Below are positions 35,235 through 44,737 of a DNA stretch of 64,000 bases, piece by piece (the stretch's first letter is position 1; the number at the start of each line of letters is the position of its first letter). The DNA comes from Myxococcus guangdongensis (GTDB lineage: Bacteria > Myxococcota > Myxococcia > Myxococcales > Myxococcaceae), in the NCBI RefSeq assembly GCF_024198255.1, contig NZ_JAJVKW010000004.1, positions 1 through 64,000 on the forward strand, given 5' to 3'. A program made the translations under genes and the position numbers. The notes under the pieces were generated by a model, which was given only the letters and a program-made list of their open reading frames with translations, made no database searches and had not been told where the DNA came from.

Positions 35235-38200
35235 ACGACCTCAACCAGCGCCTCCGCGGGCTGTCGCCCGAGCGCATCGCCGAGCTGGCCCGCGCCCTGA
35301 AGAAGGCCGCGCCCGAGTCTTCCGGGCCTCCCGTCCTCTCCAGCGCCCAGCGTCGCATCTGGTTCGTCGAGCGCGCGCTGGGCCGCACCAGCGCGTTCAA
35401 CAACGCGGCGGCCCTGCGGGTCCGGGGGCCCCTGGACCTCATGGCCCTCCAGCACGCGCTCGACACCGTCATCCAGCGCTACCCCATCCTCCGCACCGGC
35501 TACGAGGAGCGCGAGGGGGGCTGTGTGCCCCGGGTGGTCGACCTCCGGGTCGTCCTGGAGCGGCATGACGTGAGCGGGGGCGCGACCCCCGAGGTGGCCG
35601 CGGACACGCTCGCGCGCGAGGCCGCCGCGCTCCCGTTCGAGTTGTCGCGAGGCCAGGTGGTTCGGGCGCTGGCCATCTCGCTGGCGCCGGAGGAGCACCT
35701 GCTGGTGCTCGTCGTGCACCACATCGCCTTCGATGCGTGGTCGCGTGGCATCCTCCTCGACGACCTCTGCGCCGCCTACGAGGCGCGGGTGGAGGGCCGA
35801 CCGCTCTCCACGACGCCGGGCGAGGACTACGGGGCCTATGTCTCGAGGACGTTGCTGGAGCCCGACGCCGGGCGGCGCGAGGCCCTCGAGCGGTACTGGG
35901 CTCCTCGAGCTCGAGGCCTGCCGCCCTCGCCGCTGGCGCACCTGGCGCTCACCGGCCGGGTGGGGGACGACTCCGCGGACACGGTGGGGGTCGCGCTGCC
36001 CGCCGGCCTGTGGCGCAAGGTGGACGCGCTCGCCCGCCGCCATCAGACGACGCCGTTCGTCGTGCTGCTGTCGGCCTTCCACGTCGTCCTGTCGCGGCTG
36101 GGGGCGTCGGAGGACGTGGCCGTCATCACGTCGTTCGCCGCGCGCGAGCGGGTCGACTCGATGCGCGTCGTCGGCAACCTGGTGGACACGCTGCTGCTGC
36201 GTCTCCAGGCCGAAGCGGACCTGCCCGTCGCGGAGCTCATCGGCCGGGTGAAGGCGCAGACCCAGGACGCGCTCGCGCACCGCGACCTGTCCTTCGACCG
36301 CGTCGTCGCCCTGGCCGGAGAGCGCCCGGAGGTGCGGACCCATCCGCTGTCCCAGGTGGCCTTCGTGCTCGACGGAGCGCCCGTGGGCAGCGCCCGCCTG
36401 GGGCGGGCCCGGGTGGACCTGCGCGTCCTGCCCGTCGGGCGCTCGCCGTTCGACCTCTTCCTGCTCGTCCACCGGCACGAGGGCGAGCCCGCCGTCACCG
36501 CCGAGTTCCGCACAGGGGTGTTGGCGCGTCCCCAGGTGGAGGCCATCGTCCAGATGTTCCTGCGCGCCGCCGAGCATCTGGTGGAGGGCGAGGCGTGGAC
36601 GGTGGACACGCTGCCGCTGCTGTCCGCCGAGGAGCGGCGGCACCAGCTCACGCGGCTGCGCGGGCCCCAGCCGGGGCTGCCCGAGCAGACCACCGTGGCG
36701 GCCCGCTTCACGGCCATCGCGCGGCTGCACGCGGACCAGGTCGCGTTGCGCGCGGGGGAGGAGGCGCTGACGTATCGGGAGCTGCTCGCCCGGGCGTCGC
36801 GCCTCGCGCACCACCTGCATGGGTACGGTGCGCGGCCCGGCGTGCGCATCGCGCTCTTCCTGAAGAGAGACCCGGAGCTCATCGTCGCCATGCTGGCCAC
36901 CCAGCTGGTGGGCGGGGCCTACGTGGTCCTCGACGTCAACGTGCCCACCGAGCGCATCGCCGCGCTGTGCGAGGACGCGGCGCCGGGGCTGGTGGTGACG
37001 ACGTCGGAGCGGATGGAGGCCCTGCCCGTGTCGCTGCTGGCCCCCGTGGTGGTCCTCGACGAGGAATCCCGCGCCATCCGCGCGCGCCCCTCCGAACCGC
37101 CCGAGGTGGGCTTCGGCCCCGAGCTGCCGTCATACATCGTCTACACGTCCGGCTCGACGGGGCGGCCCAAGGGCATCGAGGTCGCGCACGGGAGCCTGCT
37201 CAACCTGGCGCGCTGGCAGGCGCGCTACTTCGGGATGGGGCCGGGCAAGGTCGTGTCCCAGTTCTCCGGGGTGAGCTTCGACGCCATCGTCGGTGAGACG
37301 GCCATGGCGCTGCTCAACGGCGCCACGCTGGTGATGGTCCCCGACGAGCGGCGCACGCCCGAGGACTTCGCGCAGGTGCTCGTCCAGGACGCGGTGGACG
37401 TGGCGGTGGTGGTGCCGTCCTTCCTGGCCCGCGTCGACCCCGAGCAGGTGCCCGCCCAGCCGGAGCGCTGGCTCGTGGTGGTGGGCGAGGCGTTCCCTCC
37501 CGCGCTCGTCCAGCGGTGGTGGGGGCGCCGTCGGCTGTGCAACGCCTATGGCCCGGCGGAGTACACGGTGTACTCGACCGCGTACGACCTGGGGGAGCAC
37601 TTCGACGAAGCGTCGGGGACGGTGCCCATCGGCCTGCCGCTCGACAACTCCAGGGCCTATGTCCTGGACGCGCGGGGCGAGCCGGTCCCCTGCGGCGTGA
37701 GAGGCGAGCTGTTCCTGTCGGGGCCCGGGGTGGCGCTGGGCTACCTGAACCGCCCGGACATCACCGCCGAGCGCTTCCTGCCCAACCCCTTCGTGGACGA
37801 GCTGCCGCCCACGGTGGATCTGGCGCTGGAGGACGCCGTCGCGGCGGTCGAGTCCTTCATCGCCGCCCGTCCGGCGACGCCCATCGAGGCGGCCTCGCTG
37901 CGCCGGCGCTGCCTGGACCCCGAGGCCTTCGACCCGATGGTGCATGGGCTCCCGGAGGACATCGCCCGCCGCACGCGCGAGCTCGCCGCGGGCCTGGAGG
38001 ACGAGGCGGACCGGCACGGCTTCCTGCGCTACCTGGCGGAGGGCTCGCACGACCTGGTCAATGGCCGTGGGTTGGAGGCGTCCGTGCTCCGGCGTCTGCT
38101 GGGGGTGACGGGCTTCCAGGGCCTGAAGGGCGCGGACCTGGGCTTTGGTGGAGGCGAGGTGCTCGACGTCCTCGCGGCGGCGGGCGCGGACGTCACCGGG

Positions 38201-41200
38201 GTGGACATCGGGCCGTGGCAGGTGCATCGCGCGCGGCAGCGGGGGCACCGCGTCGTCCAGGCCCCCGTGGACACGCCGCTGGAGCGCTTCCACGCGGACA
38301 CCGGCATCGCGCCGGGCTCGCTGGACTTCGTGTTGTCCACGCTGGTGCTGGACCGGGTGGCGCGCCCTCGTGAGTTCCTGCGCAACTTGGTGGCGGTGCT
38401 GCGGCCCGAGGGGTGCTTCTCGCTGCAACTGCTGCTGCCCCACCGCGCCTTCGACCCGCCCGAGGTGTTCCCGGCGCTCGTCTACACGGAGGCGAAGCTG
38501 CGCTGCGTGCAGGAGGGGGCGCCCGAGCTGCAGCTGCGGCAGCTCGCCGGGGTGCTGCGTGAGGTGGACGCGGTCGACCTGCGCGTCCACCGGATTCCCT
38601 ACGCCATCGCCACCAGCGACGGGGTGGAGCGCTTCACGCTCTGGTGCGTGGCGGGGCGCAGGGCGCGTGTCCCGGGCCTTCAGCGGCACGAGCGCATGTA
38701 CCGCACCGGTGACCTGGTCTCCGTCCGGCCCGACGGGGAGCTGGTCTTCCACGGGCGCGTGGACGGGCAGCTGAAGATTCGCGGCGCCCGGGTGGAGCCC
38801 GGCGAGGTGGAGGCGACGCTCGTTCGCGAGCCCCGCGTCTCGCACGCGGTGGTCGCCGCGCGTCCGGTGGGGCAGGGCGGCGCCGAGGGGCTCGTGGCGT
38901 GGTGCGTGCCCGCGCGGCCCGAGGCGCTGGTCGACGAGGACCTCGCGCGGGAGCTGCGCGAAGCCCTGCTGGCCCGGTGCGCGCGGGAGCTGCCCGGCTG
39001 GATGGTGCCCACCCTCGTCGTGCTGGTGGGGGAGCTGCCGCGCTCACCCAGCGGGAAGCTGGACCGCGCGAGGCTGGAGGTCCCCTCCCGGCTGGAGACG
39101 GCGCGCGCGGCGCAGGCGCCTCGCGACGAGCGGGAGCGGGCGATTGCCCGGGCCTGGTGCGAGGTGCTGGGCCAGCGCGAGGTCGGCATCGACGAGTCCA
39201 TCTTCGAGCTGGGCGGCGACTCCATCCTCATCGTCCGGGTGATTGCGCGGCTGCGCGCGGAGAACATCCGCCTGGAGGTCATCGACTTCTTCGAGAACCC
39301 GACCATCCGTCGGCTCGCCGCGAGGGTGGGCGGCTTCCAGCAGGCCGCGCCCGCGTCGGGCTCGGCGCCGCTGACCCCCATCCAGCGCTGGCTGCTGGAC
39401 GCGAGCGGCGGCGGCATCCCCCGCTGGGCCACCCAGTCCGTCGTGCTCGCGCTGCGGGCGGACGTGGACCCGGACCTGCTCGCCCGCGCGCTGGGCGCCG
39501 TCGTGTCGGCCCACGATGTCCTGCACACGCGCATCGACGTCGGCGCGCGGCTGGCGCATGTGCTGCCGCGGGAGGGTCTGCCACCGCTTCGCCTCGCGAG
39601 GTGCACCAGCGTGGACGAGGCCCGCCTCCAGGCGACGCGGGCGCTGGAGCCCGCCGAGGGGCGCATGCTGGCGGCGGCGCTGGTGCCCTCGACGCCGCCG
39701 GGTGTGGAGCAGTCGCTGGTCCTCGTCGTCCACCACCTCGCGGTGGACGCGGTGTCCTGGTCGACGCTCTGCGAGGACCTGCTGACGGCCCATGACGCGC
39801 TCGCGGCGGGACGTGAGCCGTCGCTGACCACGTCCACGCCCTATGTGGAGTGGGCCCGTCACCTGGAGGCCCGCGCCCGGGACACGTCCTGGCTCGCGGA
39901 GGCCGAGCACTGGCGGGCGCAGCTGGACTGCGCGGCCGTGGCGCCGCCTCCCGGGCCTGTGGCCGGCCATGCCGTGCTCCCCCTGGACGAGGCCGAGACG
40001 GCGCACCTGCTGCGCTTGTCGCGGAGGCTGGGGACGACACCTCTCGCGCTCCTGTACTCGGCCCTGGCGCGGCTGCTCTCGGAGGCGACGGGGACGGCAC
40101 GGGTGCTCCTCGACGTGGAGGGCCACGGCCGTGGCTCGCCGGGGGTGGACACGTCGCGCACGGTGGGGTGGTTCACCGCGCTGTACCCGGTGGCCCTGCG
40201 CGTGGACCCGAAGCAGGGGCGGGTGGACCAGCTCCGCGCCGCCGTGGCCGCGCTCCGCGACGTCCCCTCCGGTGGCGTGAGCTTCCTGCTGTTGCGCCAC
40301 CTGGCCGAGGACCCGGAGCTGCGCCGCCAGCTGGGCGCCACGCGGGCGCTCGCCGTCGTCAACTACCTGGGACGGGTGGCCAGCGTGGAGCCGCGCGGCA
40401 TCCTCCTCGGGCTGCGCGACTTCCGGGGGGAGAGCCCACCTTCACCCGCCGCGGCGCCCTATCCGCTGGCCCTGGACGCGGCGCTCGTCGAGGGCGGCCT
40501 CGAGCTGCGGCTCACGCGCGCGGAGGGGGCTCCCGGTGGACCGGCCATCCAGCTCCTGGCGCGGCTGGCCCAGGAGCTGCGCGCGCTCCGTGAGGAGGCC
40601 GACGCGCTCCCCGACGTGGCGCTCGACCTGGCCCCCTCGGAGATTCCGCTGAAGCGACTGGCGGAGCTGGTGGACGGGCGCGACGCCACGGACGTGCTCC
40701 CGCTCACGCCGATGCAGCGGGGCATGCTGTTCCATGTCCGCGCGGCGCCGGACTCGGGTGTGTACGAGAACCAGATGCGCTTCCGGCTCCGCGGGCCGCT
40801 CGACGTCGAGCGCTACCGGGCGGCCTGGGCCCATGTCCTCGCCCGCCACGCCGCGCTGCGGGTCGGCTTCGAGTTCCGGGACCTGGCCGAGCCGCTCCAA
40901 CTGGTCCACCGTCACGTCGAGGCGCCCCTGTCGGTCATCGACCTGCGGGCGTTGCCGGAGGCCGAGCGGGCGCGCGCGGCGACGGAGCACGCCACCCGCG
41001 AGCGCGCCGCCTCGTTCGCGCTGGAGCGGGCGCCCCTGGCGCGCATGACGCTGCTGCGCCACGAGGAGGACGCGTGGGAGGTGCTGTGGACCTTCCATCA
41101 CCTCATCGTCGATGGCTGGGCGGTGACCACGGTGGTCGAGGACCTGCTGCGCGCCTATGCCGGAGCGCCGCTGGACGCGCACGCCGCGAGCGACGCCTTC

Positions 41201-44200
41201 CGCCAGCTGCTCGCGAGGCAGTCCACGGAGCGACCCGAGCTCCCGTCTCGGCCGCGCACGCGCGCGTACTGGTCCGGGGTCCTCGCGGAGGCGCGGCCCT
41301 CGGACCCGCTGGGGCTGGGGCCCGTGGGGAACCCGGGTGAGCTCCAGCGCGAGCATGGACAGGTCTCGCTGACGCTGGAGGTCGAGGAGACGGCGCGCAT
41401 CGCCGCGGGAGCCCGGCGCCTCGAGGTGACCCAGGGGATTCTGTTCCAGGCCGGCTGGTCCCTGGTGCTCGCGCGCTTCGCCCGGGAGCCGGAGGTGATG
41501 TTCGGCCTCACGGTCTCCGGTCGTCCCACGGACCTGCCGGGCGTGGACCGCGCGGTGGGCCTCTTCGTCAACACCGTGCCGGTGCGCGTGCGGGTGCCGG
41601 ACGCGGAGTCGCCGGGGGAGTGGCTCGCGGGCTTCCAGCGCGACGCCCTGGCGCGCGGTCTCCATGAGCGCGCGTCGCTCGCGGAGATCCAACGCTGGAG
41701 TCCGCTGCGCGCGACGGAGTCCCTCTTCAACCACGTCGTGCTCATCGAGAACTTCCCCGTCCGTCACGCGCTGAGCGCGCTGTCCTCCGAGCTGACGCTG
41801 GAGGGCGTGGACGTGGTGCAGCGCTCTCACTACCCGGCGACGCTCGTCATCGTCCCGGGGGAGCGGCTCGAGCTCCAGCTCGCCTGGGACCCCACGCGGA
41901 TGTCCGAGGCCCGCGCGCGGGCGCTGCTCGGCCACCTGCGCCGTGCCCTGGTGGGGCTCGTCGATACCTCCCTCGCGAGGGTGGGGGACCTCACGCTGGC
42001 GGAGGGTGGCTCCGTGGTGGCCGTGCCCCGCGCGGGGGCGTATCGCGACACCACGCTCCACCGGGCCTTCGAGGCGCGGGTGCGCGAGCGGCCGGACGCC
42101 ACCGCGCTCGTCGAGGCGCGGACCTCGGTCACCTTCGACCAGCTCGACGCGTGGGCGAACCGGCTCGCGCACGCGCTGGTGGCGCGGGGCGTGGGGCCCG
42201 AGGTGCCGGTGGGGCTCTTCGTCGGGCGCTCCATCCAGGCGGTGGTCGGCATCCTCGCCATCCTCAAGGCCGGCGGCGCGTACGTGCCGCTGGACCCGTC
42301 CTACCCGCGCAAGCGCATCGAGCAGATGCTCGCGGCCGCGCGTCCCCCCGTGGTGCTCACCGTGGCGAAGGTCTCCGGGCTCGTCCCCGAGGCGTCCCGA
42401 CGCCTGATGCCCACGCTGCTGGACGTGGACGACCACGCCACGGGCGCGCCCGTGTCCGCGCCCCACGTCGAGGTCCTCCCGGACGGGCTGGCGTACATCC
42501 TGTTCACCTCTGGCTCGACGGGGCTGCCCAAGGGGGTCATGGGCACGCATCGGGCCACGCTCACCGTCACCGCCTGGCGAGAGGAGGCCTTCCCGTACCA
42601 ACAGGACGAGGTCTGCTGCCAGAAGACGCCGCTGAGCTTCGGTGACTCCATCCAGGAGATCGTCGGGCCGCTGCTGGCCGGCGTCCCGCAGGTCATCCTG
42701 TCGGACGATGCGCTGAAGGACCCGCACGTCCTGGTGGAGGAGCTGGGGCGCCATCGCGTCACCCGGCTCATCATCGTGCCGTCCCTGCTGGCGGCCGTCG
42801 TCCGGGTCCGCGCGCCGCTGGAGCAGCACCTGGAGGCGCTCTCGCTCTGGATCGCCAGCGGCGAGGCGCTCCCGTCCGAGGTCGTCCGACAGCTGCGGGA
42901 GCGACTGCCGCGCGCGCGGCTGGTCAACCTCTACGGTGCGTCGGAGATTGCCTGCGACGACACCTGGACGGACGTGGAGGACACGGGGCGTCCTCCGCCC
43001 ATCGGCCGCCCCATCGCAGGGAGCAGCGCGGCGTTGCTGGACGCGCGCATGCGGCCCGTGCCCCCGGGCGCCATCAGCGAGCTGTACGTGGGGGGCGACG
43101 TCGTCAACCGGGGCTACCTGGGTGACCCGGCGCGCACCGCCGAGAGCTTCCTGCCGGACCCGTCGGGCGATGGGGCGCGGATGTTCCGCACCCGGGACCT
43201 GGCGCGGCTCGACGACGACGGCTCGCTGGGCTACCTGGGGCGCGCGGACCAGCAGGTCAGCGTCCGGGGTGCGCGGGTGGAGGTGGCGGACGTCGAGGCG
43301 GCGCTGGATGGCTGCCCTGGCGTGTCCTCCTCCGCGGTCATCTTCGACGCGCAGCACCAGCGGCTCACCGCCTTCGTCATGCCCGACGAGCGCGAGCTGT
43401 TGCTGCGCGGAGGGCGCGCCCATGTGCTGCCCAACGGCCTGTGCGTCTTCGAGCACCAGCGCAGCGAGACGGACTACCTGTTCACGGAGATGTTCGGCGA
43501 GGACGCCATCCCCGTGGGGCTGCCGGACGACGCCGTCGTCATGGACGTGGGCGCGAACATCGGCCTGTTCTCGCTCTTCTCCCACTACACGGCGGAGCGC
43601 ACCCGCGTCATCGCCGTGGAGCCCGCGGACGAGCTGCGGCGCCTGCTGGAGCAGAACCTGCGGCTGCATGGCTGCGCCGCCACCGTCATCGGCGCCGCGC
43701 TCGCGGAGGCGCCGGGACGCAAGCGCTTCACCTTCTACCCGGGGGCGAGCGTGCAGTCCGGTCTGTTCCCGGACCAGGCCTGGGACGCGCTCATCTTCCG
43801 CTCTGGCGCGGAGGCGGTGGGCCGCGAGGCGGGCGCCGTCCTCCCCGCCGAGGCGCTGGACCGCCTGGCCGAGTCCCGCTTCGAGGGGCGCACGACGGAG
43901 GTGGAGGTGAGCACCGTCTCGGCGCTGATGGAGCGTCTGTCGCTGCCTCGCGTGGACCTGCTCAAGGTCGACGTGGAGCGGGCGGAGGTCGACGTGCTGC
44001 GCGGCATCGAGCCCCGGCATTGGGAGCGCATCGACCAGCTGCTGGTGGAGGTGGAGGAGCGGGGCGGCACCCGCGCCCAGGTGGAGGCGCTCATCCCCAG
44101 CACCTTCGAGCTGCGCTGGATTCCGCACCGCTACCTGTCGCGCGCGGAGCTGTGGATGCTCCAGGCGTGGCGCAAGGACCGGCCGCCCGTGCCACCCCGG

Positions 44201-44737
44201 GCGCCGAGGCGCGCGCCTCCGCCGCCCGTGCCCGCGGACCTGTCCGAGCAGGCGCTGCGTGCCTGGGTGTCCGCCGCGCTGCCCGCGTACATGGTGCCCG
44301 CGCGGCTGGCCGTGGTGGAGCAGCTCCCCCGGACGCCCAGCGGGAAGCTGGACCGCCGGGCGCTGGAGGCGGCCGTCGTCCCGGACGTGGCCTCCGAGGC
44401 TCCGCTCGACGCGGAGGAGGCGCGCATCGTCCAGGTGTGGTGCGCCGTCCTGGGCCGCGAGCGCGTGGGGCGCGAGCAGAACTTCTTCGACCTGGGCGGC
44501 CACTCGCTGCTGATGCTGGAGGTCTTCGACCGCCTGGACGTCGCCCGCCTGGGGTTGAGCGTCGCGGACCTCTACCAGTACCCCACGGTGGCCACGCTGG
44601 CCGCCTTCCTGCGCGCAGGGGCCGCGTCCGCTCCGGCGTCCTCCGCGCTGGGCGAGCGGGGACGTCGTCGCCGCGAGCGTCGCCGTGCCCGCGCCTCCTC
44701 CTCCGAGCCCTCCACCCAGGACGACCATGACGTCTGA
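35231..44737 (+). CDS. NRPS, C-A(MT)-PCP-E-C-A(FkbM)-PCP
   Basis: 3168 residues, two modules. C1 HHIAFDAWS near 163; A1 TSGSTGRPKG near 640; a SAM methyltransferase (DLGFGGGEVLD near 970) inserted at about 857-1153 between A6 (GELFLSGPGVALGYL) and A7 (YRTGDL near 1157); PCP1 LGGDS near 1326; epimerisation domain about 1380-1806 (HHLAVDAVSW, EGHGR, TVGWFT, NYLG); DCL-type C2 with HHLIVDG near 1957; A2 TSGSTGLPKG near 2430; an FkbM methyltransferase (DVGANIGLFSL near 2775) between A8 and A9; PCP2 LGGHSL near 3090. A1 code D-A-G-V-V-V-A-V-Y is unassigned. A2 reads G-D-Q-I-I-S-L-C-D(-K): Asp235 is replaced by Gly and the next residue is Asp, like beta-alanine domains. A7 of A2 is FRTRDL instead of TGDL. 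It overlaps the preceding gene (ATGA) and the PKS gene by 11 bases. Confidence 0.93.
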   Translation: MNDLNQRLRGLSPERIAELARALKKAAPESSGPPVLSSAQRRIWFVERALGRTSAFNNAAALRVRGPLDLMALQHALDTVIQRYPILRTGYEEREGGCVPRVVDLRVVLERHDVSGGATPEVAADTLAREAAALPFELSRGQVVRALAISLAPEEHLLVLVVHHIAFDAWSRGILLDDLCAAYEARVEGRPLSTTPGEDYGAYVSRTLLEPDAGRREALERYWAPRARGLPPSPLAHLALTGRVGDDSADTVGVALPAGLWRKVDALARRHQTTPFVVLLSAFHVVLSRLGASEDVAVITSFAARERVDSMRVVGNLVDTLLLRLQAEADLPVAELIGRVKAQTQDALAHRDLSFDRVVALAGERPEVRTHPLSQVAFVLDGAPVGSARLGRARVDLRVLPVGRSPFDLFLLVHRHEGEPAVTAEFRTGVLARPQVEAIVQMFLRAAEHLVEGEAWTVDTLPLLSAEERRHQLTRLRGPQPGLPEQTTVAARFTAIARLHADQVALRAGEEALTYRELLARASRLAHHLHGYGARPGVRIALFLKRDPELIVAMLATQLVGGAYVVLDVNVPTERIAALCEDAAPGLVVTTSERMEALPVSLLAPVVVLDEESRAIRARPSEPPEVGFGPELPSYIVYTSGSTGRPKGIEVAHGSLLNLARWQARYFGMGPGKVVSQFSGVSFDAIVGETAMALLNGATLVMVPDERRTPEDFAQVLVQDAVDVAVVVPSFLARVDPEQVPAQPERWLVVVGEAFPPALVQRWWGRRRLCNAYGPAEYTVYSTAYDLGEHFDEASGTVPIGLPLDNSRAYVLDARGEPVPCGVRGELFLSGPGVALGYLNRPDITAERFLPNPFVDELPPTVDLALEDAVAAVESFIAARPATPIEAASLRRRCLDPEAFDPMVHGLPEDIARRTRELAAGLEDEADRHGFLRYLAEGSHDLVNGRGLEASVLRRLLGVTGFQGLKGADLGFGGGEVLDVLAAAGADVTGVDIGPWQVHRARQRGHRVVQAPVDTPLERFHADTGIAPGSLDFVLSTLVLDRVARPREFLRNLVAVLRPEGCFSLQLLLPHRAFDPPEVFPALVYTEAKLRCVQEGAPELQLRQLAGVLREVDAVDLRVHRIPYAIATSDGVERFTLWCVAGRRARVPGLQRHERMYRTGDLVSVRPDGELVFHGRVDGQLKIRGARVEPGEVEATLVREPRVSHAVVAARPVGQGGAEGLVAWCVPARPEALVDEDLARELREALLARCARELPGWMVPTLVVLVGELPRSPSGKLDRARLEVPSRLETARAAQAPRDERERAIARAWCEVLGQREVGIDESIFELGGDSILIVRVIARLRAENIRLEVIDFFENPTIRRLAARVGGFQQAAPASGSAPLTPIQRWLLDASGGGIPRWATQSVVLALRADVDPDLLARALGAVVSAHDVLHTRIDVGARLAHVLPREGLPPLRLARCTSVDEARLQATRALEPAEGRMLAAALVPSTPPGVEQSLVLVVHHLAVDAVSWSTLCEDLLTAHDALAAGREPSLTTSTPYVEWARHLEARARDTSWLAEAEHWRAQLDCAAVAPPPGPVAGHAVLPLDEAETAHLLRLSRRLGTTPLALLYSALARLLSEATGTARVLLDVEGHGRGSPGVDTSRTVGWFTALYPVALRVDPKQGRVDQLRAAVAALRDVPSGGVSFLLLRHLAEDPELRRQLGATRALAVVNYLGRVASVEPRGILLGLRDFRGESPPSPAAAPYPLALDAALVEGGLELRLTRAEGAPGGPAIQLLARLAQELRALREEADALPDVALDLAPSEIPLKRLAELVDGRDATDVLPLTPMQRGMLFHVRAAPDSGVYENQMRFRLRGPLDVERYRAAWAHVLARHAALRVGFEFRDLAEPLQLVHRHVEAPLSVIDLRALPEAERARAATEHATRERAASFALERAPLARMTLLRHEEDAWEVLWTFHHLIVDGWAVTTVVEDLLRAYAGAPLDAHAASDAFRQLLARQSTERPELPSRPRTRAYWSGVLAEARPSDPLGLGPVGNPGELQREHGQVSLTLEVEETARIAAGARRLEVTQGILFQAGWSLVLARFAREPEVMFGLTVSGRPTDLPGVDRAVGLFVNTVPVRVRVPDAESPGEWLAGFQRDALARGLHERASLAEIQRWSPLRATESLFNHVVLIENFPVRHALSALSSELTLEGVDVVQRSHYPATLVIVPGERLELQLAWDPTRMSEARARALLGHLRRALVGLVDTSLARVGDLTLAEGGSVVAVPRAGAYRDTTLHRAFEARVRERPDATALVEARTSVTFDQLDAWANRLAHALVARGVGPEVPVGLFVGRSIQAVVGILAILKAGGAYVPLDPSYPRKRIEQMLAAARPPVVLTVAKVSGLVPEASRRLMPTLLDVDDHATGAPVSAPHVEVLPDGLAYILFTSGSTGLPKGVMGTHRATLTVTAWREEAFPYQQDEVCCQKTPLSFGDSIQEIVGPLLAGVPQVILSDDALKDPHVLVEELGRHRVTRLIIVPSLLAAVVRVRAPLEQHLEALSLWIASGEALPSEVVRQLRERLPRARLVNLYGASEIACDDTWTDVEDTGRPPPIGRPIAGSSAALLDARMRPVPPGAISELYVGGDVVNRGYLGDPARTAESFLPDPSGDGARMFRTRDLARLDDDGSLGYLGRADQQVSVRGARVEVADVEAALDGCPGVSSSAVIFDAQHQRLTAFVMPDERELLLRGGRAHVLPNGLCVFEHQRSETDYLFTEMFGEDAIPVGLPDDAVVMDVGANIGLFSLFSHYTAERTRVIAVEPADELRRLLEQNLRLHGCAATVIGAALAEAPGRKRFTFYPGASVQSGLFPDQAWDALIFRSGAEAVGREAGAVLPAEALDRLAESRFEGRTTEVEVSTVSALMERLSLPRVDLLKVDVERAEVDVLRGIEPRHWERIDQLLVEVEERGGTRAQVEALIPSTFELRWIPHRYLSRAELWMLQAWRKDRPPVPPRAPRRAPPPPVPADLSEQALRAWVSAALPAYMVPARLAVVEQLPRTPSGKLDRRALEAAVVPDVASEAPLDAEEARIVQVWCAVLGRERVGREQNFFDLGGHSLLMLEVFDRLDVARLGLSVADLYQYPTVATLAAFLRAGAASAPASSALGERGRRRRERRRARASSSEPSTQDDHDV

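Noticed and set aside
43380..44190. FkbM methyltransferase as a separate gene
   Set aside because: It is in frame with and flanked by A8 and A9/A10 of one A domain, with no stop or start between.
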